NCBI RefSeq assembly: GCF_963169125.1
Contig: NC_084793.1
Location: forward strand, 40,171,578 to 40,235,577
Origin: Humulus lupulus
Taxonomy: Eukaryota; Streptophyta; Magnoliopsida; Rosales; Cannabaceae
Reading direction: 5' to 3'
Length of the DNA stretch: 64,000 nt
Positions 11,645 to 20,719 of the stretch are shown here, piece by piece. Both the position numbers and the translations under genes were made by a program. The notes beneath the pieces were generated by a model, which did not search any database, was not told the origin of the DNA, and saw nothing but the letters and a program-made list of their open reading frames with translations. Position 1 is the stretch's first letter. Each line of letters begins with the position of its first letter.

Positions 11645-12769
11645 ACCTTAAACCTTTGCCAAAAAATTTAAAATATGCTTTTCTAGGAGAATCTGAAACC
11701 TTGCATGTTATCATAGCATCTGCTTTAGATAAAGAAGAAGAAGATAAATTGTTAAATGTCCTTAGAAAACATAAGGAAGCCATAGGTTGGACTATTGGAG
11801 ACATCAAGGGAATTAGCCCATCCATATGCATGCATAGAATCCATCTAGAAGAAAATGCTAAAACCTCTCGGGAATGTCAAAGAAGGTTAAATCCAAATAT
11901 GAAAGAGGTCGTTAGGGAAGAAGTACTTAAACTGTTAGATGTAGGTATCATTTACCCTATTTCTGATAGTCAATGGGTTAGTCCAGTCCAAGTGGTGCCT
12001 AAAAATTCTAGGATCACAGTTATTGAAAATGAGAAAAATTAATTAGTCCCTACTCGAGTACAAACGGGGTGGAGAGTGTGTATAGACTATAGGAAGCTAA
12101 ATAATGTTACTAGAAAAGACCACTTTCCTTTACCCTTTATTGATCAAATGCTTGAACGTTTAGCTGGCCATGCATATTATTGTTTTCTTGATGGCTATTC
12201 GGGATATAACCAAATCCCCATTGCCCCTGAAGATCAAGAAAAGACTACCTTCACTTGCCCTTTTGAAACCTTTGCATATCATCGCATGCCTTTTGGTCTT
12301 TGTAATGCTCCTGCAACTTTTCAAAGATGTATGATTGCAATATTTTCTGATATGGTTGAAAGAAATCTTGAAGTGTTTATGGATGATTTTTCTGTGTTTG
12401 GAAATTCTTTTGATGATTGTTTACACCATCTTTCTCTTGTTTTAATTCGTTGCAAAGAAAAGAATTTAGTTCTTAATTGTGAAAAATGTCATTTTATGGT
12501 TAAAAAAGGAATTGTTTTAGGTCATGTAATCTCATAGTAGGGAATAGAAGTTGATAAAGCAAAAGTTGACCTTATTTCAAAACTTCCCCCACCTAAAACA
12601 ATAAAAGAAATTAGATCATTCTTAGGCCATGCCAGTTTTTATAAAAGATTCATAAAAGACTTTAGCAAAATTTCACGCCCATTATGTCATTTGCTGGGAA
12701 AAGAAAATGCTTTTGTCTTTGATAATGATTGCCATGTTGCCTTTGAAAGATTGAAATCCCTTTTGACTA
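11645..12769 (+). pseudogene. Athila-like reverse transcriptase, interrupted
   Basis: The reverse transcriptase copies element RNA into DNA. Open pieces 11656-12042 and 12076-12537 are in the same phase, separated by a TAA at 12040-12042. RT motifs follow in order: WVSPVQVVPK, VCIDYRKLNN, FLDGYSGYNQIPI, FGLCNAPATFQR, and the catalytic FMDDF (MDD in place of the commoner VDD). Two stops in a row (TAG TAG, 12535-12540) follow GHVIS. The thumb and connection part (FLGHASFYKRFIKDFSKI) continues in phase to about 12770, where a frameshift moves reading to the RNase H frame. Confidence 0.88.
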
Positions 12770-14543
12770 GTGCACCTATTTATTCTCCCTCCTGATTGGA
12801 GTATTCCTTTTGAAATAATGTGTGATGCTTCTGATTATGCTATTGGTGCTGTTCTAGGACAAAGAATTAACAAGTTACCTCATGTAATCTACTATGCTAG
12901 CAAAACTTTGAACGATGCTCAATTAAATTATTCTACAACTGAAAAAGAATTGCTTGCTGTTGTGCTTGCATTGGAGAAATTTAGGTCTTATTTGTTAGGA
13001 TCTAAAATAATTGTCTATTCTGATCATGCTGCATTGAAGTATCTCTTGTCGAAAAAAGATGCTAAATCTCGCTTAATTCGTTGGATCTTGCTTTTACAAG
13101 AATTTGATTTAGAGATACGAGATAAAAAAGGTTCTGAAAATGTTGTTGCTGATCATTTGTCTAGAATTGTTGTTGAGACTAATAATGACTCCACCACTAT
13201 AACTAAAACTTTTCCTGATGAACAACTCATGCATATATCTTCTTTTCCTTGGTATGTTGACATTGTGAATTATTTGGTCACTGGTGAAATTCCTTCTCAT
13301 TGGTCTAAGCATGACAAATCTAAATTTTATTCTGAAGTGAAAAATTTCATGTGGGATGATCCTTATTTGTTTAAATATTGCCCTGAGCAAATAATAAGGA
13401 GATGCATTCCAAATTGTGATCAAACTAAAATCATATCTTTTTGTCATGATCATGCATGTGGTGGACATTTTAGTGGTAAGAAAACTGCTTTGAAAATTTT
13501 ACGATATGGATTTTATTGGCCTACTATTTTTCATGACACTTATGTTTATTGCAAATCCTGCGAACGTTGTCAACAGTTAGGAAGTGTAACTAGAAGAAAC
13601 ATGATGCCTTTGAATCCTATCCTTATTGTTGAAATATTTGATGTTTGGGGTATTGATTTTATGGGTCCATTTCCTAACTCTTTTGGTAACTTGTACATTC
13701 TTGTTGGTGTTGATTATGTGTCTAAATGGGTTGAAGCTGTTGCATGCCATACAAATGACCATAAAGTTGTGCTTAAGTTTTTGAAAGAAAATATTTTCTC
13801 TCGTTTTGGCTCACCACGTGCTATCATTAGTGATAACGGCACACACTTTTGTAATAGATCTTTTGACCATTTAATGAAACAATATGGTATTACACATAAA
13901 GTCACTACACCTTATCACCCACAAACTAGTGGTCAAGTTGAAATATTAAATAGGGAAATTAAGCACATCTTAGAGAAAACTGTCAATCCAACTAGGAAAG
14001 ATTGGTCCTTAAGACTCATTGATTTATTATGGGCATATCGAACTGCATACAAAACACCCATTGGAATGTCTCCCTATAGACTTGTGTATGGAAAGGCATG
14101 TCACTTACCCGTTGAGCTAGAACATAGAGCCTATTGGGCAATTAAGCAATTGAATTTTTCCTTAGACAAAGCGGGTGAGAGAAGAAAGCTTCAATTAAAT
14201 GAGTTAGAAGAACTTAGGCATGATGCATATGACTATTCCAAAAAATATAAGGATCGAATGAAGATTTACCATGACAAAAACATTTTGCGAAAAGATTTCT
14301 CTCCCAGTCAAAAAGTCCTTATACAATTCTTGTTTGCATCTCTTCCCGAGGAAGTTACGCTCTAGGTGGGTAGGTCCATACATTGTTCGCACTGTATTTC
14401 CACATGGAGCCATTGAAATTAAAAATCCTAATAATGGTAATGTATTCAAAGTGAATGGACAAAAATTGAAACCATTTTTAGAATTGAAAACTGCTAAAGT
14501 GGATGAAATCCTTCTTGAGGATCCTATTTACCATGATCCTTGA
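12770..14543 (+). pseudogene. Athila-like RNase H and integrase, frameshifted near the C-terminus
   Basis: The main open frame is 12770-14365. RNase H (about 12815-13170) has the [14 protein letters not shown] start, the TEKELLAVV block and a [10 protein letters not shown] block; it removes RNA from RNA-DNA hybrids. Integrase follows with an HHCC zinc region (13445-13575, ending CKSCERCQQ), and the catalytic triad in [18 protein letters not shown] and [14 protein letters not shown] (13640-13970). A deletion of one base near 14325 shifts the frame; the C-terminal part continues in 14325-14543 and stops at TGA 14541-14543. The last residues resemble the RWVGPY-type C-terminal module of gypsy integrases. 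No chromodomain is seen. Confidence 0.9.
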
Positions 14544-15395
14544 TCGCTCTCATCAATTATTGGTAAATTTGTGTTTTATTTATGTTTTAGGTTAACTTCT
14601 TGTTTTGATTTTTGTTTCATTTTGTTGCACTCTTGACAATGCTCTATGATGAGGTACGACCATTCTAAACTCTAAACTCTTTCATGCTTCAATTTATATT
14701 TGTATTTTGATACATTGAGGACAATGCATAAATTAAGTTTGGGGGTAGCGGGTTTATATGGTTACTTCTTTCATGTGTTTGAAAATAGTAGAATTTCTTT
14801 AAAAAAAAAACAAAAAATTGGATGGTAGAGTATCTATTTTATATATTAATTATAAAAAAAAAACAAAACAAAAAATATTTATATATGTTTAATATTATCT
14901 CTCTAGTAATATATATATAATTTTGTGCTTTTATACTTTATTTTCTATTAAAAAAAATAATTAAAAAAACTCTTTTGGTGATATCCGTTTTTCCTATGAT
15001 AATACACTTGATTGAGTTTGATTTTAGTTTAAAAAAATATATGAATCTTTCTTAAGCTTTGTGTTTAATTATTGGGTCAATTTTGCTTAAAAAAAATGAA
15101 ATCTTGAAAAAAAATTATTCATTGTAATATGTGAAATAAATAGTTTATTACAACAATTTTTCCAAAATTAACATAATAACTTGATAAATAGTTTTGGACT
15201 TCTAATTTAAAATATATTTTCAAAACAAGATTGACTATGGAATTAATTACATAAGGTTAATTTTCATTCATATTTTTTATAAATTATTTTCAATGTGCAA
15301 TCTTTGAGGACATTTTTGATATCACCAAATAAAAAAAATGTGTGTTTTTAATTTTTCTTTTGCTCGAGGACTAGCAAAATATTAAGTTTGGGGTG
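14544..15395 (+). other. 3' untranslated region of the Athila-like element with two polypurine tracts
   Basis: AT-rich, no long ORF, many A-runs. TTAAGTTTGGGGG occurs at 14733-14745 and again, as TTAAGTTTGGGGTG, directly before the 3' LTR at about 15382-15395. Both copies are preceded by GAGGAC. The terminal copy is the polypurine tract that primes plus-strand synthesis. The inner copy, about 650 bp upstream, is a second candidate. No envelope-like frame is found. Confidence 0.75.
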
Positions 15396-17392
15396 TGATA
15401 ACTCTACAAAATAGAGTTATTTTACCACTTTTTATGTGCTAATTGTTGCTTAGTTCTTGAGTTTTTAATTGATTTATTGAGTTTTTAAGTAATTTTGAAT
15501 TTATTAGTTTTATTTTGATTTTATATATTTTTGTGTGTTTTTATAGTTATTTTGTTGTAAAATGTTGTAGTTAATTTTTTGAATTATTGTTGTTTAATTT
15601 AAGGTAAAAATGTGTTGTATTATTGAAATTAAATGTTAAATATAAATTAAGTTATAATTAATATTTTCAAATAATTAAATTGATTTATTTTATAGTTGAA
15701 AATATTGTATTATGATTTATTTTATATTTATTTTGTAGGGAATTTATGCTCTTGAAAAGAAAGAAAAATGAAGGACAATATGGCATTTTCAAGAAAGCAA
15801 GACAAGAAAAAAAATGTGGCATTTTTGCCTTCTGAAGCCACTCACCAGCTGCCCAGCCTCCCCAGGCCCACGGCTCGTCTCCCTTGCTGCCTCCCTTCCC
15901 AGCCATTGGGCCAGCCTTCCGAAGCCCGGGCCCACGCTGAAACCACCTCAGCAGCAGCCACACCAATGCCTCCAGCTGCCTCAACACTCCACCGAAGCCA
16001 CCTTCCTCCTCAGCAAAGTAGCCATCATGCCTCCTCAATGTCCCAGCCAAGACCAGCCCGAAGACCCCAGCAAACCCACGTGGCCCAATTTCTGCCTACT
16101 GTTTCCCTCCCCCAGCCCACTGTGGGCCTACCCAACTGCCCAGCTCCAAGGCCCATTCGGCCCACATGCCAGAGCTGCCTAGACCAGCTGCCAACACAGC
16201 CACCAAAAGGCCAAAAATCACATTTTTCTTCCCAATGTTTTTCTTTTCACTCAAATATCAATTCACTATTCCCGATTTTTCTTACCTAAATAAACATTCC
16301 TAATTCATTTATTTTACCCTAGTTTTTCACCAATTTTCCATTCAACCAAACATTTCATCTTTCCAATACTCTTACACTTACTCTTTTTATCCTACAACTT
16401 CCCAACACAATTAAATTAATCAACTTATTTATTTTATTTGATTAATTTAATCTCCATATTTTGCCTATAAATAGAGTCTTGTAAGACCATTTTGGGAGCT
16501 CTTCTTCATCTTTTTCAACATTTTCTACACTTCATATTTCTCTCTTCTTTTCACTATTTTCTCTCTACCATTTTCATCTTTTGAAGAGCATGTCAAGTAT
16601 GTTATTTTGTAATTTTTATTTCAATCTAGTTATGAGCTTCTAATCTTTTTCAAGATTATTAAGATGATGATGAAGCAAAATGTAACTAGAATTGTATGTT
16701 AATTTCTCATTTGTGCAACATTGTTTATGGATTTTTCTATCAAAGATATGCATTTTTCATCTATTATTGATTGTTAAAGCATATTACACTTAGTTGTTCA
16801 TTATGCAAAAATATGATATTCTTTGATTAAATTTTTTTCATTAAATTGTTCACATCTAATTCTTAGAGCATAAGTATCATATTTTGCCTAAACATAATCT
16901 CTTTGATTTTTTGTAGTTTCATTAGGTTGTAACACAACTACTGCTTAGAAATTATATCTTATATAAGTGAAGAAAAATCCTACATTTTTTAAAGTAACTT
17001 GTGCTTGAATAGAAAATGTATTTTGAAAAAAAATATAGTGTGATTTATTTCAACTATATCTAAACTTGGGAATCAATATTCTTATAAATATTATTGAACT
17101 TGCATTTTGTGGATTCTAATATCTTAATAATCTTATTTTACATATCTCATTTGAAAACCACTTTTCTATTTAATCTTAAATCTTTTTATTACTTGTCTTT
17201 TATTTTTCTAAAACAAAATATCATCAAATATTTGGAACTAGGTTAGAATCTTCTTGCTTTGTTTGAAATAATTTATTTTGATGTTAGTCAACTCCCATGG
17301 GTTCGACCTCGTACTTACATGAATATTATATTCCAAAACGATTCGTGCACTTGCGAGTATAAATATTAAAACACCCTCTTTTGGGCTCAACA
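15396..17392 (+). repeat. 3' LTR of the Athila-like element
   Basis: 1,997 bp, from TGATAACTC to GGGCTCAACA, collinear with the 5' LTR including the GC-rich block (about 15828-16205) and the TATA box CTATAAATAG at 16465-16474. Scattered single-base differences plus a few small indels (for example a shorter T-rich run near 16690) show the two LTRs have diverged by a few percent since insertion. Confidence 0.9.
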
Positions 17393-17975
17393 CTTCCACA
17401 GCCTTCATGGCTTAAATCAATCCTAGGGGTAAAAGACTAAAATACCCCTAGGTCAAATAAATGTTTATAAAGACTCCCAAGGGCAAAATTGACATTTTCC
17501 ACCTATTTCGTTAATTATAATTAACGCTCTCCAAATCCCGTTATTCTCAATATTCTCAAACACCAATAATTCATATCCCGTTACCCTTTAATTCCCGGCA
17601 ACGCTCTAATCATTAAAATCACCCCGAGACTCACCCCAAGCCCCGAACTTAATCTCGTTATGACTAAACCGCTAACTTTCACTCAAAGATCGTCTCATGC
17701 CGAATGACTCGAACAAATCCACATTATAATGTGGTCTCAACAATATGCCACCCACATGCATACAAATATACAATTACGCCCTCAACGGGCCAAATTACCA
17801 AAACACCCCTGTAATGAAATGTGGACCTACATGCATGCATTTAACATCATATTATAATATAATTCACATAAATATGCATATAATCATTTAATGGCATAAT
17901 AAAGCAATTATGGCCCTCCCGACATTCTAATACAGCCATTAAACCACATTAGGGATTTCAGGGCATTACATTCAG

Positions 17976-19469
17976 CATGCTTACTTAAAAATCACTAGCA
18001 TAACTAGGATCATGCATAAACACAGAGACTCAAGCTCTGAACAATCTCATATTCAACACTCATGGCATGCCCTAATCACATGTTTCTCGTGCATCACATG
18101 CATCACATACTGGGTGCAGTTTTCTTTCCTTTGGTTCGAGTGAGAAATATCAATTGAACGACCCTTGAGAACAATCGATCATTTAATCCCTTAGCGGTCA
18201 CCTAGTCATAACCAAATATAACCTCCATTAATGAAAATCAACAATGAAAGGGTCTTGACCTAAACCTCACTCTCGGGACCCCGAATTGTACCCAAACGGT
18301 GAGTAGATTTGATCCCGAGCCTTAGGAATTGAAACCCCGAGCCAAAAACCCTCAAAAGTGCCTAAAACAAGAATCTGGAAAAGTAGGGTAGTGCTACCCC
18401 TCTAGCGCCCCAGCGCCCTTGGCAGAGTGAAATGCCCCTGGCTAGCGCTGTAGCGCCCACTGATGGGTGCTGTAGCGCTACAACCAGGGTTTTCAACCTT
18501 GGTTTTTCCCTCCTTCGAGTCCTCCATTTCCAACCTGAAAAACCAGCTTCCAAACTTCATTCAAACCCCCAAATGAACCCAAATACCATCTACACATGAC
18601 CTAGGTATCATAACCCAAGTAATCCTAGCAAAAAACTCCCACCAATTCCCATTATCCAACTCAAAATCCAGCTGAAACTCAAATAGAAAAACAGAGCAAG
18701 AATGAGAGTTTCTATGGTTAAAAACTTACCTCAAGCTCAGAATTACACCCTCTTCAATGGTAGAACATAACCCAAAACCCTCAAGGCTTGGTTCACTAGC
18801 TTAGTTCCTCGAAAAGAACTTCAAAATCCAAGGAGAAAAGAAGAAAAGATGAACGGTTGAAGGAGGAGATGATGCTCTGTTTTGGTTCAGCCTTCCACAA
18901 ACTTCTAATGGCTAAATATAACCTTAGGGTGAAAAGACTAAAATGCCCCCAAGCCTATTTAAAACCCTTAACAACCATCAAGGGCAAAATCGTCCTTTCC
19001 CGCCTATCTCGTTAATCATAATTAACACCCTCCAATTCCCGTTATTCTCAATATCCTCAAATGCTAATAAATCATATCCCATTACCCTTTAATTCTTGGT
19101 AATGTTCTAATCACCAAATTACCCCGAGACTCACCCCGAGCCCCGAAATTAACCCCGTTATGACCAGACCGACAACTTGCATTCTGAGATCGTCTCATGT
19201 CGAATGGCTTGAACAAATCTACATATAACGTGGTATTATTCATAATTCACTAACATGCATGTAAATACATAATTACGCCCTCAACGGGCCAAATTACCAA
19301 AATGCCCTTATAATTAAAAATAGACCCATATGCATGCATTTATCATCATATTATAATATAATTCACATAAACATGCATATAATCATTTAATAACATAATA
19401 AATCAACTATGGCTCTCCCAGCCTCCTAATCAAGGTCCTAAAACTTATTAGAAATTTTGGGTCATTACA
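17976..19469 (-). repeat. Right part of solo LTR B
   Basis: This segment follows the TTCAG duplication of A and ends at the ATTAT duplication. It repeats, in a diverged form, the text found in A at 3660-4068, 5977-6359 and 17398-17970, which is how the nest can be resolved. It includes a GCGC palindrome cluster (18384-18482) and the non-coding run from CAAACTTCTAATGGC to the end GTCATTACA. Open frames in it are short and without recognisable products. Confidence 0.8.
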
Positions 19470-19696
19470 ATTATTTTCAAAATAACTACTTTAAAATCAA
19501 ATTAACAATTCAAATATTTTGTTTTTGAATCTTCATCCAATCAAACCAAGCTTTTAATGGGAATTCACCATATAGATTAGTGGGCCTCGAGGAACGACTC
19601 CAGTGGTAACAACGCAACTAACTAATGATTTTGCTACATTCTTAGCCCATCCTTTTTAATTGATTGATCAATTTCAACATAAAATGTATCATCATC

Positions 19697-19897
19697 CTAG
19701 GGGCCGACCCTAGGTTTAGGTGGACTAGGCTTGTGCCTAGGGCCCCCAATTAAAAAAGACACCATATTTTGAAAAATTGTAATTTTTTTTTCATACAAAA
19801 GGCCCCAAAAATTTACAAAAGTACAATTTATATATAAATATTATAAAAACACCAAAATTTTCCATGGGCCCTAATGCTCACGGCCAACCTTGTCAAC
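19697..19897. mobile_element. Possible short hAT-like non-autonomous element
   Basis: The segment begins AGGGGCCGACCCTAGG and ends CACGGCCAACCTT; read inward, the two ends are only partly complementary. TCATCCT flanks one side and occurs again close to the other. Repeated GGCCC runs resemble ends of plant hAT-type miniature elements. There is no coding capacity. The rest of 19475-20040 is AT-rich intergenic DNA in which I see nothing else. Confidence 0.3.
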
Positions 19898-20054
19898 CTC
19901 ATCCTCATCCTCAAGCGTGAGTAAATCATACAACACGACCAAATCTTCATCATTCACGATGAACCAATAAAAGAGTTGGAAAGAAGAAAAAACAACTCTA
20001 TAATATACCACCATGCACAAGGGTAGAAACTAATACTAAACAAACTTGGGAAAA

Positions 20055-20420
20055 TATCAGTTTGGCTTCTGTATTTTTCCCGAATACGCGATCGACCATT
20101 GTGTTTTGTTAAATGACTATTCAGATCCCGTGTTTTACAAAATAGATCAAAATAATACCTTATACCCAATTTTGGTCAAAAAAATTTCAAATATAATATT
20201 TTATTTTTTGCTCTTCGACCACTTTCTTCGCTTCTATGAACCTATTGCATCACTAAAGACCTAAAAATTGATCTTATAGTTGAAAATATTTTGATCAAAA
20301 TTAGATATAGGGTACTATTTTGATTCATTTTGTAAAACACATAATTTAAATTATCATTTAACAAAATATAAAGGCCAATCAAGTATTCGTTAAAATCGAC
20401 AAAATTTCATCAAACTTGTT
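20055..20420. mobile_element. Foldback MITE with long inverted repeats upstream of RPA2
   Basis: Two arms of about 100-130 bp are inverted copies. The left arm (about 20060-20178) includes TGTTTTGTTAAATGA and GTGTTTTACAAAATAGATCA. The right arm (about 20290-20405) carries their complements, such as TCATTTAACAAAATA and TTTTGTAAAACAC. About 110 bp of unrelated AT-rich spacer lies between. Long arms, small size and lack of coding sequence suggest a Mutator-like miniature element. The exact ends and target duplication are not clear. It lies about 160 bp upstream of the RPA2 E2F boxes. Confidence 0.65.
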
Positions 20421-20580
20421 ACTTGGATACGCATGTTCAAACAATATACATATGCGAATTTCATAAGTTCGATTTTCTAGATGAAATTGCTATATTAACT
20501 TTTACCACGACCAAACCAAAAGAAAAGAAAAGAAAAGAAAAAGATAAGGATACAAATGTAATTAAACCAAAGCCCAAAAC

Positions 20581-20609
20581 TTGGCGGGAAAATTCTCTCT
20601 TGGCGGGAA
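20581..20609 (+). promoter_or_regulatory. Two E2F-type sites in the RPA2 promoter
   Basis: TTGGCGGGAA occurs twice, at 20581-20590 and 20600-20609, separated by 9 bases. This matches the E2F/DP consensus (TTSSCGSSAA). The pair lies about 110-140 bp before the RPA2 start codon. E2F sites drive S-phase expression of replication genes in plants and animals, which fits the gene downstream. Activity in this plant is inference. Confidence 0.8.
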
Positions 20610-20719
20610 TATTGTGTGCATTTCTCCGTGATATTAGTTTTCTAGTGTATCTTAAATTTTTCATTGCTGCCTTTGTTAAAGCGATTTATCCCAAAATTTA
20701 TCTCTTAGGGTTTTTTGAG

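Larger units (their letters stand above)
6360..17392 (+). mobile_element. Full-length Athila-lineage LTR retrotransposon
   Basis: This 11,033-bp element is flanked by the target duplication CTTCC (6355-6359 and 17393-17397). Its LTRs are 6360-8359 and 15396-17392, about 97% alike by eye. After the 5' LTR comes a tRNA-Asp-type primer site, then a leader, gag, protease, RT, RNase H and integrase in Ty3/gypsy order, then a non-coding 3' region with a G-rich tract. The gag N-terminus and RT resemble the Athila branch. The envelope-like ORF that many Athila elements carry after integrase is absent: only about 850 bp of AT-rich DNA separates integrase from the 3' LTR. All coding regions are interrupted, so this copy could move only with proteins supplied by others. 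Confidence 0.92.
2644..17970 (-). mobile_element. Solo LTR A, inserted in solo LTR B and itself split twice
   Basis: It starts TGTAACGCCCTGG at 2644 and ends GGGCATTACA at 17970. The target duplication is TTCAG (2639-2643 and 17971-17975). Its own sequence is 2644-4068, 5977-6359 and 17398-17970, about 2.38 kb. It belongs to the same broad LTR family as B, so this is a family member inserted into a relative. Continuity across the inner insertions is shown by comparison with B: text before 4069 and after 5976 joins into the block found uninterrupted at 18500-18540, and text before 6360 joins text after 17397 in the same way as B near 18890. Confidence 0.83.
1373..19469 (-). mobile_element. Solo LTR B, outermost member of the nest (split by A)
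   Basis: The left end is TGTAACGCCC at 1373 and the right end is GTCATTACA at 19469. ATTAT directly repeats on both sides (1368-1372 and 19470-19474), the 5-bp target duplication typical of LTR retrotransposons. Its own sequence is 1373-2643 plus 17976-19469, about 2.77 kb; the rest is inserted A, C and Athila DNA. No internal coding region belongs to it, so it is read as a solo LTR left by LTR-LTR recombination. It aligns with solo LTR A over blocks such as AGCCCAGCAAGAAAAC and AACGACCCTTGAGAAC. Orientation is inferred as minus, by analogy with LTR C, whose TATA box lies on that strand. Confidence 0.82.

Noticed and set aside
14544..15395. Search for an envelope-like ORF after the Athila-like integrase
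   Set aside because: Only short AT-rich frames occur; no signal peptide or membrane segment, and too little space for the usual env-like gene.
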